Shown here one piece after another: positions 33,625-45,425 of a DNA stretch of 64,000 bases. The first letter of the stretch is position 1. Each line of letters opens with the position of its first letter. Both the position numbers and the translations under genes were made by a program. The DNA is from Clavaria fumosa. Lineage: Eukaryota; Basidiomycota; Agaricomycetes; Agaricales; Clavariaceae. Location of the stretch: NCBI GenBank assembly GCA_951802425.1, contig OX637801.1:744001-808000 (forward strand), read 5' to 3'. The notes under the pieces were generated by a model that did not search any database, was not told the DNA's origin, and saw only the letters and a program-made list of their open reading frames with translations.

Positions 33625-35103
33625 TCAAGATTGAGCCATGCCACAAGACATTGGGCCTCAGCATTGAGTCTGACAATCTCTTCTTGTGCTTGGCAAGTTT
33701 TTTGATACATGGATGCGATCTTGCAGTTGCCCGCAATTGACCAGGGCTTGTCCAAGGTATCATGTCAAGAGTACTTGAACAAGGTGAAATCTCCAAGGGT
33801 TGCATAGCTAATAATGTCAGCGTATTGAAGCATGGGTCACAGTGGATCCTGACAGGGTGCGAGCTCATTGTATTTGTCAAGTGCATGATGTAAGGCTTCA
33901 GATCGACAGGCAATTGCTCGGGATATTTGCTTTCGTAGCTTGTAGCCTAGGGTAACTTCATAAATAGACTTCTCCTGTTCAGAGAAGATGCCTACCAGTT
34001 CCTGACAGGTTCGCCTTCCATAGCTCAAATAGCTGTTGGACTACAAGTCCTTCGAGTGCCTCTATGGCTCGGATAAAGTGCCAGTTGCTGATATATGACT
34101 GTGCTTCCTTGAACTCATGGCCATCGCATGTCCATCAGCTGACAATCCCCATTTTGTGCTTGATGTCTTCAACAAGATTGAGAGTGAGATTGAGTCTGTT
34201 TAGTGTCAACCTTTGTTCAGCCTCTGCTAGTGTTGTAACAGTTCAGTTCTGAACCAGGGTTCGAACCTGAACTTTTGAGAACCAGACCAAAGTCTGGTTC
34301 AAAGTTCAGTCAATGGTCAAACTGAACCTTTTTTCAGGTTCAAGAGGACCAAAATTGGTTGAACCATTACCAAATTAGGCAAAAGTCCGGTTTTTGAACC
34401 TCGAACCAGACCAGAACAGGGTTCAAGGTTCGAAAATTTGCCTGAACTGGACCTAAAGTCCAGTTCTGGGTTTGAAAAATTTTGCCCTGAACTGGACTTT
34501 TACATCACTAGCCTCTGCAATCTTGGCATTTAGATGTGATGCAGGGCAGAGGGTGCCAGTCATAGTATAATCATCCCTTGTGTATGTTACAAAGTTGAAT
34601 GATACAGAAGTCAGCCTGCTGTAGCACTCCCTAAGCAAATTCAGATCAGGCTCTGGTAGAAGTAAAGAAATCACACACTCAGCACATTGCAGGTTCTCTA
34701 AAGCCTCAATATACACAATGGATAGAATATCTTGTTGAGGCTCACGCTTTAGTGCTTTAAGGTACATCATTTCTTCATTCTTCCAAGCTGCGAACACAGT
34801 GTCATCATAGGCATGGAGCTTCTTGGAGTGTTTGATGTGGGGCATATAGTTTGCAATGATAGCAAGGGCTTGTCTGTAATTATTGAACAAGAAATTACCT
34901 ATGGAATTAGTCTTATAAGTGAAAGTCAATGATGGTCAAAGGAATGACATACTAAGCTCAATATACTTATTGAGATCCCATTGGTGGAAGTGAAGGTCAA
35001 GAAATTTTAGCCAATGAAAGTAAGATGCCATCTGAGGTGAGCAATCTGATGCATTATTTAGGCTAATTACCATTAGTTGGTTATGCATGGAAGATGGTAA
35101 GTT
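33625..35103 (-). pseudogene. KDZ transposase, middle fragment
   Basis: Reading from 35103 down: SSMHNQLMVISLNNASDCSP, HWLKFLDLHFHQWDLNKYI, then FLFNNYRQALAIIANYMPHI and DDTVFAAWKNEEMMYLKALK. The frame breaks at the MITE (34228-34510) and resumes with RLTLNRLNLTLNLVEDIKHK, AIEALEGLVVQQLFELWKAN, RKQISRAIACRSEALHHALD and EEIVRLNAEAQ. The order and phrases (NNYRQAL, VVQ-LFEL-K-N) are those I associate with Kyakuja/KDZ transposases. Several nonsense codons make it inactive. Confidence 0.78.
34228..34510. mobile_element. hAT-like MITE
   Basis: 283 bp with terminal inverted repeats TAGTGTTGTAACAGTTCAG and, at the other end, the complement of TAGTGATGTAAAAGTCCAG. It is flanked by a perfect 8-bp duplication GCCTCTGC (34220-34227, 34511-34518). 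The interior is rich in GGTTC/GAACC words and has no coding capacity. A TAGNG terminus with an 8-bp duplication is typical of the hAT superfamily. Confidence 0.92.
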
Positions 35104-35528
35104 TGATGATTATAATAACTTGGGGCAATGAGTGAGCACTAGAACCAATAATATAGGTGATAGGTAAGTACCTTGGGGCAATGAGTGAGCACTAGAACCA
35201 ATAATATAGGTGATAGGTAAGTACCTTGGGGCAATGAGTGAGCACTAGAACCGATGCTGCACCCAGATTTTGCCCCATGGGTTAAGTACAGTCATGTAAC
35301 TACTAGCAGTGCCTATGGTGTAACAAAAGCAAATCATAACTACAGTAAGAAGGGTCCAGTTGCTCTACAACCAGATCTCCTACACTACTGATACATAGAT
35401 ACAGTCAGAGACCTTTGGTTGCACTGCAACCAAACATGTAAAGTATGTCAGATGATCTACACTGCATACTATGAGCCAAAATGACGAAGATAGGTAAGGA
35501 AACTAAGTAATAGAATAGAAATCCAACA
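35104..35528 (-). repeat. 3' LTR of copia 3, two 53-bp units
   Basis: Sense orientation TGTTGGATTTC to TATAATCATCA. The 53-bp unit TTGGGGCAATGAGTGAGCAC through GATAGGTAAGTACC is present twice before the common part. Confidence 0.92.
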
Positions 35529-35535
35529 CTCCCCC

Positions 35536-38500
35536 TCAAGTGGCATGCAGTCCAAGCGAAGATACATGGCACTTGATCTTTGCAATGGGTAAAGCCTTGG
35601 TTAGGATATCAGCAGTCATGTCATTAGAAGGACAATAGACAAGATGGATGGAACCATTTTTGAGCATGGAACGAATGAAATGGTAGCGAATGTCGATGTG
35701 CTTCATCCTGGCATGGTAGTTGGCATTGGCAGCAAGTGAAATAGCTGCCTGGTTGTCACAGTGAAGAATCATCGGCTTGGGAAGGGGTAGGAAGACCTCA
35801 CTAATGAATCTCTTCAACCAGATCGCCTCCTTCGCTGCATGGGTCGCTGCCACATACTCTGCTTCGGCTGTGGACAGGGTAACAAGCTCTTGCTTGCGAG
35901 AACTCCAAGAAATTGCTCCTCCATCCATGATGAATGCATACCCAGAAATCGCATGCCTATGCTCCTGAGAGGCACCATCAGCATCGGTAAAACCTTCCAT
36001 CTCTTTCTCAACTCCCCCATACAAACAAAGATAGGTCTCTTGTGCCCAGAAGGTAGTGAAAGACACATTTAGCTGCTTCCCAGTGGGGTTTGCCAGGGTT
36101 CTCCAAGTATTGGGAGAGAGTAGACACAGCAAAAGCAATATCAGGTCGAGTCCCAACTGCCAGATACATTAGGGAACCAATGGCCTCACGATATGGCACT
36201 TTCTTCATGTAAGAAATGTCATCAGGGGTTGTGGGACAGTGAGACCTTGACAATGAAACATGGGGGTCAAATGGAAGAAATAGTGGTTGGGCCTTGGCAA
36301 GATTGAAATGGGAGAGTATAGTGTCGATATACTTTCGCTGGGAAAGGGAAACTAGGAAGGGCTGACTACCGTCAGCAGAACCCTTGCTTGAATCAGCCAA
36401 ATTTCATTTGTACAAAGTAATAAATAAGTTATATAATTTACATGAAATGGTAAACTTTATTTATCAATATTTGTTCTGTCGGACAGGGGTAGTTGAATTA
36501 AGGCCTGATAGAACCCTTGACAAGCAAGGGAATGGTGCGTTCCAATCGATTTCTGGTGACCTGGATCCCTAGTAACCAGTGTATGGGCCCTAGGTCAGTG
36601 ATTCCAAACTGTTCACCAATGCGCTGCTTGTAGTCATCCAAGATCATGGCAGATGTGCCAGTAATGGTGCAGTCATCAACATGGATTGCCAGAACAACTG
36701 AGTGATGAGCATGGCGAATGTGAAGACTCCAAAGTCAGACTCAGCACATTGAAACCCCAAACCAACTAATGTGGTAACCAGTGTTTCATACCACTTCCAA
36801 CCAGCTTGTTTCAGCCCATAGATGGTCCTGTGAAGCTTGGCGACCATTCCTTCGCCCTTCTCATACCCTGGAGGCTGGTCCATGTACAATTCCTCACCCT
36901 CCTCCAGTCTCCCATTCAAAAATGCACTGTTGAAGTCAAAAACATCGATAGGCCAATCCCTTTGTGCTGCCATGGCTAGGAGCATGCGGAAACTTGAAAG
37001 CTTGGCAACTGGGGCAAATGTCTCAGTATAATCAACTCCATGGATTTGGGTGAAGCCTCTAGTGACAAGTCAAGCTTTATACTTGATAACCTTGCCTGTA
37101 GGACCATATTTAATGACAAAGACCCACTTGCTGCTGATAATATTCTTGTCAGGTGGTCATTTGACAAGGGTCCAAGTCTTTGCAGCCTCCAATGCCTTCA
37201 ACTCCTTCAGGATAGCTTCCTCCCACTTTGGCCAGTCATCTCGTCACTTGGCCTGGTGTAAAGTGAGTGGGTCAGGTCCTTCAATAGCACCTGAAATCAT
37301 CGCAAAATCTGTTCCTTCCATTTCCACAGTCTGCACACATTCTCCAAAAGCCCCCATCATCTCTAGAGTCTGTACTCCATGTGGAATCGATGTGCCAACC
37401 TGCTTTCCACTCCTATAGTGTCCCTTGGTGGTTCCTTCACCAGACTGGAGTCGCTGGACATATTCTGATGGTTTAATTGCTCATTTAGGCCTTGGTTCAG
37501 TGGGGATATGGATTGGAGTGTCGTTAGGGGTGCTGGCCGGCTGATCGATGACTGTAGTATCGTCCTGTCTCTCCCCCTTGATCAGTGGGCCTGGAATAGT
37601 GATTTCAAATTTCTCCCAAACATCTTTGATTCTGGTCAAAGATCCTGCATGAATTGCCATGGAACCAAATTCCATAGCCAGAAGTGGTGAGTTTACTGAT
37701 GGAGATGATGGTGACACCCATATCAGGAGCATAGAGGACATCCTTCAGGAGGAAAGTGGTCGAGGATTTGCCATTTGGGACAGTAACCTCCATATCTCCC
37801 TTTCCTACAGCCTGGAAGGTTCGTTTATCTGCTGCTGTGATAGGGCAAGTCTCAATTGATGAATAATTGGTTAGATGTGGTTTGAAGGGTGTCATATGGC
37901 GAGAGGCACCAGAGTCATACAGTTCAATGTCCATTCCTCCCTCTGACCCAATCCCTGCAGCCATAGCATCATCTGAAGCAGGTTCCTCAGTTTGGGCTAC
38001 CTGTAGATCATTCCCAGAAAGGAAGGAAGTGTTGCCAAGGCTAGGAGACACATCATCGAAGTCAGTGTGCATGAACCAGAGGTCATCTTCGTCAAGGTAG
38101 TCCTGGGCTGTTCGTCCCATATTGTTGTTGACCATATCTTTGTCCACAGCAATCCAAACTCCTTCATCATCATCATAGGGTGCCTCTGTGCTCGCCACAT
38201 TCGCCTGGTCCTTCCCTGGCTTCCTAGTAGGTCCTTGACCTTCCCTTCCACCACCCTTCGCATAGCAGAATCATTTGATGTGACCTTTCATATTGCAATT
38301 GAAGCATCTGCATTCAGACTGCCCTGTTCTGCCTCCCTTTGGGAAACTGGTTGTGAATGCAACATCTCGATTGTCCTTCTTGGGTTTGGATCGATTCTTG
38401 ACCAAATGGTGGTTGTATTCATCAATAGCAATGTGCATAATTGTTTCAAGGGATATCTCTCTCTTCTCCAGGGCCATTGTGGTTGTCATGGAGGTGATAA

Positions 38501-39033
38501 TTGGGTCGTATGAGCCAGGAAGTGAGCCAAGGAGGATCGTCACATATTCATCATCTGTGAGAATCATTCCCATCGATGATAGTCACTCAAACATGTCAGA
38601 AAGTTTGTCAAAATGGGCTCGGACATCACCAGACTCCCCACATCGTTCGTCCTGAAGTTTCCTTTGAAGATCCACAGCAACCATTCGAGATCTGGTCTGG
38701 AATATTGCAGTAATACCTTCCCAGATATCATTCACCTGTGTCTTTCCCTTGATATGATTGAAGATGGAATCGGGTACAGTGCTTGCAATGCACTGTTTAA
38801 CAGTGGCCTGGGCCATTCTCCACTTCTCCAATCATCCTTTATAAGCTTCCAATGTCTGTGGGTCACTTGGTTCATCTGGCTGTGTTGGCTGAGCAGGGGT
38901 TCCTTGTAGGTGGTTCAGGATGCCTCTAGCATCCAATGCCCATCGTAATCAGTCCCTATAGGTAACCCAGTTGCTCCCATCAGCAGATAGCTTTGGAACC
39001 TTCAAGAAATCATCAGTTGGTTTCATCATTGCA
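35536..39033 (-). pseudogene. pol: Copia 3 gag-pol, integrase deleted
   Basis: From 39033 down: a UBN2-type Gag (KVPKLSADGSNWV, WEGITAIFQTRSRM), zinc knuckle CRCFNCNMKGHIK, protease YDSGASRHMT followed by LLKDVLYAPDMGV. Directly after CRIFDQNQRCL the frame shifts to an acidic linker and then to the RT (WEEAILKELKALEAAKTWTL, FNSAFLNGRLEEGEELYMDQ, YGLKQAGWKWYE, IHVDDCTITG). RNase H follows (STAEAEYVAATHAAKE, HARMKHIDIRYHF). No GAG-pre-integrase or integrase catalytic region exists in between. Interruptions include TGAs at former CGA or TGG codons near the gag start and a frameshift near 36720. Confidence 0.82.
36387..36519. mobile_element. Small AT-rich insertion in copia 3 pol
   Basis: About 123 bp of AT-rich, non-coding sequence splits the RT/RNase H junction and is flanked by the 10-bp direct repeat AGAACCCTTG (36377-36386, 36510-36519). 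No clear terminal inverted repeats, so the class is unknown. Confidence 0.6.
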
Positions 39034-39097
39034 AGAAAAGTGAAGTTGGATAGTCAATTGATGTGTTTATAAGTCCCTAGGTCCGGGTCTCATAATC

Positions 39098-39469
39098 TGA
39101 TGATTATAATAACTTGGGGCAATGAGTGAGCACTAGAACCAATAATATAGGTGATAGGTAAGTACCTTGGGGCAATGAGTGAGCACTAGAACCGATGCTG
39201 CACCCAGATTTTGCCCCATGGGTTAAGTACAGTCATGTAACTACTAGCAGTGCCTATGGTGTAACAAAAGTGAATCATAACTACAGTAAGAAGGGTCCAG
39301 TTGCTCTACAACCAGATCTCCTACACTACTGATACATAGATACAGTCAGAGACCTTTGGTTGCACTGCAACCAAACATGTAAAGTATGTCAGATGATCTA
39401 CACTGCATACTATGAGCCAAAACAATGAAGATAGGTAAGGAAACTAAGTAATAGAATAGAAATCCAACA
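39098..39469 (-). repeat. 5' LTR of copia 3, one 53-bp unit
   Basis: 372 bp, matching the 3' LTR apart from one fewer 53-bp unit and a handful of substitutions. Confidence 0.92.
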
Positions 39470-39768
39470 AAGTTGCCATGCCACTGCATTGCATCACCCT
39501 CGCCTCCCCAGCTCCCGTCGCATTGCATCACCCTTGCCTCCCCAGCTCCTGTCGCATTGCATCATCCCTGCCTCCCAGCACATTGCATCATCCAATCCAA
39601 GCTCATGCATCACTCTCGCTGTCATGCATCCTGCTCGCTGATGCCTGCCGCCCGCCCTGATGCCGCCACCTGCCACCCGCCCTTCTGCCGCCACCCGCCA
39701 CCCGCCGCCCGCTCCCCACCCCGCTGCTCCTGCCCTGCCGTTGCTGCCACTCCCTGCCCAGCTGCTAC

Positions 39769-39825
39769 CAATGGCCCCAGTCCCCACCATTGGTCTGTGA
39801 CCACAGTTGGGGGCTTGGGCCATTG
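39769..39825 (+). repeat. 57-bp imperfect palindrome, copy 4
   Basis: In the left outer arm of X, starting CAATGGCCCCAGTCCCCACC. It pairs with copy 7 in the right arm. Confidence 0.88.
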
Positions 39826-40210
39826 CTACAGGGAGGGAGGGCACACCTGGCAGGCAGCCTATCATGGCTGCCATGCCGCGCTGAAGGAGATGATCGAGGC
39901 GCAGTCAACCACGTACTACTTGATGGCGCATCTGTGGGATGACGGGGTGATCAGGCCAACGGACACGTGGGATGTGGTGGGTCTGGCACTTGTGCTGGCT
40001 GCTTCGCGTACGGGCAGCGGTGCTGCGGCTGCGGCTGCGGCTGCCCCTGTCACCCCCGTCAGCCCCATCGCCGTCGTCGTCATTGTTGCCCCTCCCGCCA
40101 CCATTGTCATTGGGCTGCTGCTGAAGAGAGGGAGAGAGAGAGGTGAAAGAGAGAGGGGGGAGGTGAAAGAAAGAGAAAAAAGAAAGAAGGAGGAACATGT
40201 GCCAGCGGTT

Positions 40211-40708
40211 GTTGCCGTTGCCATTGTCGCCTGGGGGAAGAGCCCTAGCCACTGCTGTCATCATCATCATCGCCTACTGCTGTCATTGTCGCCATCGCTG
40301 TCTGCTGTGGCCATTATCGCCATCGTTGTCTGCTGCAGGTGTCATCAATGTCATTACCAGCTGCTAAATGGTGGTCAAGGCAGTCGTCTAGTCACACATG
40401 TAACTGTAAAGCAAGAAACTGATTCAATCATCATCACACTCTTAGACAGCATTCTACATTGTAAATTTAACATAGGATTGTTGAGCATGTGGACTCAATC
40501 CTTCCCAATTATTTTCAGAATTTATTATACTCAGACTAGGATGCAAGGACAGTTTTTCTGTCAGTAGGACAGATACTGTGGCTGTGACTTATGGGTCTCA
40601 ATGAGGCACAGGCAACAATGGCAATGACTGTAGTGAGTGCAGTGGGTTAGGGCAAGAATGACTGTAAAGACCGTTAGGATTCCCTCAGCTCGAGTAAACG
40701 AAGCTACT
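40211..40708. repeat. Segment present only in the left arm of X
   Basis: The arms are collinear except here. On the left GAACATGTGCCAGC and TTCATCAGCAAAACC are about 500 bp apart, while their counterparts on the right nearly abut. It ends with TGTAAAGACCGTTAGG...CAGCTCGAGTAAACGAAGCT, a deletion derivative of the centre of X. Confidence 0.7.
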
Positions 40709-41329
40709 ATTCATCAGCAAAACCTGTTTTGGTACTGTAGAAGCCATAGAAGCCATAGAAATGAGGGTATTTCTGCAGGCCTCTGTAGCTCTACATAGAT
40801 TAAGGTATTCTATGCAGTATTGTGCAGAAAAGCCTTTCTGAAGCCTTGATTCAGTGTTCATTTTGTGTGCCAGTGATTGATTATGTATGTAATACATGAA
40901 GTTTGGGAGGTTTGCTGGTGCTGCTCATCATTGTGCTGCCTCTTGTCATCATCACTGTCTGCCGCCGCCCTCACCACCACTGCCCCTCACACTCACTGCC
41001 ACTGCCGTTGCACTCACCGCTGCCACCATTGCACTCACCACCACTGTCACGCTCACTGCCACCGCCCTCATGTTCACTGCCACCCTCGTGCTCACTGCTG
41101 CCACCCTCGCGCACACCGCCACTGCCCTCGCACTCACCACCACTGCCCTTGCACTCACCACTGCCACCCTCGTGCTCACCACCGCCGCCCTCGCGCTCAC
41201 CGCTGCTGCCCTCGCATACACTGCTGCCACCCTCGCGCTCACTGCCACTGCTGTGCGATGACAAAAGCACCCCTTTGCAGTATCGGATCATGTGATGTTG
41301 ATGTTGATTTTTTTTTTTTTTTTCAAAGT

Positions 41330-41640
41330 CCCACTCTCACTCTCCTCCCTCTCTTTCCTCCCTCTCCCTCTCCTTCAGCAGCATCAGCGGCGTGATGACG
41401 GCGATGACGACGGCGGTGGCAGTGGCACTCGCACCCCCTCTCTCTCTCTCTCCCCTCTTTCCCTCTCCCCCCCCTCTCCCTCTCCTCCCTCTCTCCCTCT
41501 CCTCCCTCTCTCCCTCTCCCAATGGCGGCGGCACCAGCGGCACCCTCTCCCTCTCACCTCTCCCTCTCCATCTCTCCTCACTCTCTCCTCCCTCTCTCCT
41601 CCCTCTCTCCTCTCTCTCTCTTCTCTCTTCTCCCTCCCCC
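41330..41640 (+). repeat. CT-rich microsatellite in left arm of X
   Basis: CTCTCCCTCTCC-type polypyrimidine tract interrupted by a short GGC-rich stretch near 41390-41420 and at 41521-41550. The GA-rich counterpart is at 49566-49690. Confidence 0.85.
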
Positions 41641-41744
41641 CAGAGACAATAACAGTGGCGACGGGTGGGAACCACCAGGTGGGCCCTCCCCACTTTTTTC
41701 GTTTAGTTGTCTTTTTTAGTTGTAAATTTACTATTTACAGGGCA

Positions 41745-42505
41745 ACAGATGATGGCGGCGGTGGCAGCAGCAGCAGCGACAACGGCGGCGGCAGCAGCTG
41801 CGACAGCAACGGCGGTGGCGGCGGTGGCAGCAGCGACAACCGCAGCAGCAGCGGCAACAACGGTGGCAGCGACAATGGCGGCAGCGGCAGCAACACAGCA
41901 ACAGCAGCAGCGGCGGCGGCAGCAATGCAGCAACAGCAGCAGCGGTGGCGGCAGCTGTGACAGCGACGGCAACAGTGGCGGCAGCTGTGACAGCGATGGC
42001 AACAGTGGCGGCAGCGGTGACAGCAACGGCGGCAGCTGTGATAGCAACGGCGGCAGCGGCAGCAGTGCAGCAACAGCAGCGGTGGTGGCAGCAGTGACAG
42101 CGGCGGTGGTGACAGCAATGGCGGTGACAGTGACAATGGCGGCGGCGGCAGCAGCAACAGTGGCAGCGGCGGTGGCAGCAACGCAGCAACAGCAGCAGCG
42201 GCAGCGGTGACAGCAACGGCGGTGACAGTGACAATGGTGGCGGCAGCAGCAGCAACAACTGTGGTGGTGGTGGCAGTGACAGTGGTGGTGGTGGTGGCGA
42301 CAGTGACGGCGGCAGCAGCAGCAATGCAGCAACAACAGCGGCGGGCAGCGGTGGCGGCAGCAGCAACAGCGGCGGGCAGCGGCAGCGGCGGTGGCAGTGA
42401 CAGCGGCAGGCAGTGGCGGCAGCAGCAACATCGGCAGGCGGCGGCAGGCGGTGGCAGCAGTGACAGCGGTGGGCGGCAGCGGGCGGCGGCAGCAGCAACA
42501 GCAGC
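41745..42505 (+). repeat. GGC/GCA triplet array
   Basis: Degenerate GGCGGCAGC/AGCAACA triplets. The reverse complement occurs at 43260-43890. Poly-Ala, poly-Ser and poly-Leu frames on both strands are artefacts of the triplets. Confidence 0.88.
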
Positions 42506-42510
42506 AGCAA

Positions 42511-42567
42511 CAATGGCCCAGGCCCCCCACTGCGGTCACAGACTGACGACGGGGACGTGGGCCATTG
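42511..42567 (-). repeat. 57-bp imperfect palindrome, copy 5
   Basis: CAATGGCCCAGGCCCCCCAC to GTGGGCCATTG, directly after the triplet array. Confidence 0.88.
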
Positions 42568-42810
42568 TTTTGTGGCGGCTGGTGGCAAAGGAGGGGAGGG
42601 GTGGTGGCGGCAGGCAGGAAGTAGCATCTACATAGCTCTACACAGAAATGCCTGCATCTACATGGTTCTACCTAGAGAGGCCACTATCTATGTAGTTCTA
42701 TGTAGACCAGGAAGTTGTCTATGGGTTCTACAGGATTCTACAGGTCTATGTAGATCTACACAGCACTGCTGCAGTCTACTGTAGAACTGACCCCAGTTTG
42801 CTGATGTTGT

Positions 42811-43016
42811 TGTATGCTACCTGTAAAGACCGTTAGGATTCCCTGGGTAGGTATGAGTAAACTAAGAGAATGTAAAGTAATGAAAGTACTGACCTCAGCT
42901 CGAGTAAACGAAGCTGAGGTGTTTGTATCTACGAGTCTGTGGTTTTTAGTCCATGATTATCTAAGTGTCTGTGCCGCATTGTACTGTGTCTGCACCACCC
43001 GGCCTACTTCCAACAA
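42811..43016 (+). other. Unique centre of foldback X
   Basis: The arms meet at CTGATGTTGT on either side. The unique part begins near TGTAAAGACCGTTAGG and ends near CCTACTTCCAACA, so it has TG...CA ends like a small solo LTR, though without a clear duplication. Part of it recurs at about 40664-40706. Confidence 0.55.
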
Positions 43017-43201
43017 TGACAACATCAGCAAACCAGGGGTGATACTGCAGTAGACTGTGTAGATCTACATAGACCCCGTAGAACCCATAGAACCCATAGA
43101 CAACTTCCTGGTCTATGTAGAACTATGTAGAACTATGTAGATGGTGCTTCCTGCCTGCCACCACCACCCCTCCCTTCCTTTGCACACCAGCTGCTGCGAA
43201 T

Positions 43202-43258
43202 CAATGGCCCAGGTCCCCGTCATCAGTCTGTGACCGCAGTGGGGGGCCTGGGCCATTG
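43202..43258 (+). repeat. 57-bp imperfect palindrome, copy 6
   Basis: CAATGGCCCAGGTCCCCGTC to CTGGGCCATTG, the inverted partner of copy 5. Confidence 0.88.
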
Positions 43259-44010
43259 TTGCTGCTGCTGTTGCTGCTGCTGCCGCCCACCACCGCCACC
43301 CACCGCTGTCGCTGCTGCCGCCACTGCCGCCACCTGCCGATGTTGCTGCCGCCACCGCCCGCTGCTGTTGCTGTTGCCGCCACTGCCCGCCGCCCGCCAC
43401 TGTTGTTGTCGCCACCACCACCCACCACTGTTGCTGCCGCCACCGCCGCCGCCCGCTGCTGTTGTTGCTGCGTTGCTGCTGCTGCCGCCGCCACCATCAC
43501 TGTCACAGCACTGTCACAGCTGCTGCTGCTGCCATCGCTGTCGCAGCTGCCACTGTCGCTGTTGCCACCGCTGCTGCCACCACCGCCACAGTTGTCACTG
43601 CTGCCACCGCCACAGTTGTCGCTGCCGCCACCACCGCAGTTGTTGCTGCTGCCGCTGCCACAGTTGTTGCTGCTGTTGCTGCTGCCGCCGCCACCATTGT
43701 TGCTGTTGCTGCCACCACTGTCACTGCTGCCGCCACCACTGCCACTGCTGCTGTTGCTGTGTTGCTGCCGCCACCGCCGTTGTCACTGCTGCTGTTGTCA
43801 CTGCCGTCATTGTCACTGCCGTCATTGTCACTGCCACTGTTGTTGCCACTGCCACCATTGTTGCTGCTGCTGCCACCACTGCTGCCATTGTCCGTTGCCC
43901 TGTAAATAGTAAATTAACTAAAAAAGACAACTAAATGAAAAAAGTGGGGAGGGCCCACCTGGTGGTTCCCACCCGTCACTGCCGTTATTGTCTCTGGGGG
44001 GTGGGAGAAG

Positions 44011-44301
44011 TGTTAGGATCACTTACATAAGCATCCAAAAAAGAGCAGTTGTGGAGAAACTGGGAAGGGTTGTTGGAAGGTCACATGACCTGTGGCTGTG
44101 TCCAAGATTATGTAATCAGAAAGTCACATGACCTGGGCCTGGGCATGTCACGTGATCTGAGGGTCCGAGCATGGGAACGCTGGCAAGTGCCGAAGCATTC
44201 GCTATAAGTACTTTCGCTTTTCCTTTTTTGTACTCTTTTCCCCTTATCTTAGTATTGTTGTCATGACCTTACGCTTAAGTTGTGTGAGACCCAGTCTGAT
44301 A
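44011..44301 (+). repeat. 5' LTR of Ty3 copy B
   Basis: 291 bp. Includes TATAAGTACTTTCGC (44202 onward), a likely TATA region. It differs from the 3' LTR at only a few positions, implying a fairly recent insertion. The leader 44302-44870 holds no gene. Confidence 0.92.
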
Positions 44302-44870
44302 TAATACTAAGATCTGCCTGTCCGCCCTAGCCCCATGTCCTAACCCAGCTAGCCTTGACCCTTAATTTCAAACTGTGACACATTGTCACAGCTCAGCCCC
44401 TATCATCCTCTTCTTCTTTACCCTGCCCGCGGTGTGTAACAGAACCACACAAAATTTTTACTGTGTGTAGATACACATGATCAGACCTGAAGGAAGTCTA
44501 CTGTGACCCTCCCCAACCCATACCGAGTGCCAAAGGCCCAGAACTTTGCTTTACAGCTACATACCAGTGAATCATGTAGTGTACAGGGCACGGAAAGGCC
44601 CTATACATAGTTTTTCTGTAGTTTCCTGGTCCAGTGGACAGGGCCCTTGCTCTGTGACCATTGTCAGAAGGGCACACGGGCAACTCACTAGGAGTTGTGG
44701 AGTGACCACCTGGGACACCATCTGGGCCCCACGTTAACAAAAGTTTCATAGAATAAGAGTTCTATAGGTACATAAGTACTAGAAGAGCAGCCTGAGAGGA
44801 CAGGACTGTTAAGAGATCGAAGAAATCCTGAGTGCTGAAGGCCCAGAACTTTATTTTACAGTGCTATAGG

Positions 44871-45425
44871 ATGCTGGACCTAGCTGTTGCCCCCTTTGAT
44901 GGGCAGAAAAGGAACTTCTGCACATTCCTCCGATCGCTTCGCCTCCCATTTATGGCGAACCCTACTGTCTATGCCACAGACCTGGCAAAGGTCCTCTTTG
45001 CACTGAGCAAACTTGGAGATGGATTTGCTGCTGAATGGGCAAATGTGAAGGCAGAAAAGATCCTGGGTGATGGTGAATCAGGAACCTGGGTGGAGTTTAT
45101 GGAAGAGTTGAAGCAGGTGTTTGGCAACCCGAATGACAAAGCAACAGCCCTCGCAGATATCGCAGGGTGGAAACAGGGCTCTATGACAGCCCCAGAATTC
45201 TTTACAAGGTTCGAAACACTGTTCCGCTGGGTGGGAATGACTGAGGTGGCCAATTCGGACATCCTGGTCCATTGGCTGGAGTCAAACCTGAGTAGGAGGT
45301 TGGTGGAGAGGATCTATGGTGTCTCCCTGATGCCAGAGAATTATGGAGAATGGAAGGTGTTGGCAGAGAGGCTTGATGCCCAGCAAAGGCGACTGGATGG
45401 GATACTTGCAGAACGGACACTGTGA
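44871..45425 (+). pseudogene. gag: Ty3 gag core (copy B), frameshifted
   Basis: Starts MLDLAVAPFDGQKRNFC and aligns with the Gag core of copy A1 through RRLVERIYGV and LDAQQRRLDGILAE, then ends in TGA after a frameshift. The zinc knuckle CFQCHQTGHAVRFC continues in the next frame (about 45550-45590), fused to protease. The Pro-rich N-terminal extension of copy A1 is absent. Confidence 0.8.

Larger units (their letters stand above)
35104..39469 (-). mobile_element. Copia retrotransposon 3, complete LTRs, no integrase
   Basis: 4366 bp bounded by LTRs at 39098-39469 (5', 372 bp) and 35104-35528 (3', 425 bp), with a perfect 5-bp duplication AAGTT (35099-35103, 39470-39474). The polypurine tract is TTGAGGGGGAG beside the 3' LTR. 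Next to the 5' LTR the sequence GATTATGAGACCCGG resembles the complement of the initiator-tRNA anticodon arm, a half-tRNA primer site as in other copia elements (inference). The LTRs differ by one 53-bp unit and a few bases. Confidence 0.92.

Noticed and set aside
41707..43934. Long poly-Ala, poly-Ser, poly-Leu and Cys/His-rich open frames
   Set aside because: They appear in several frames on both strands of triplet-repeat DNA and contain no non-repetitive protein motif.
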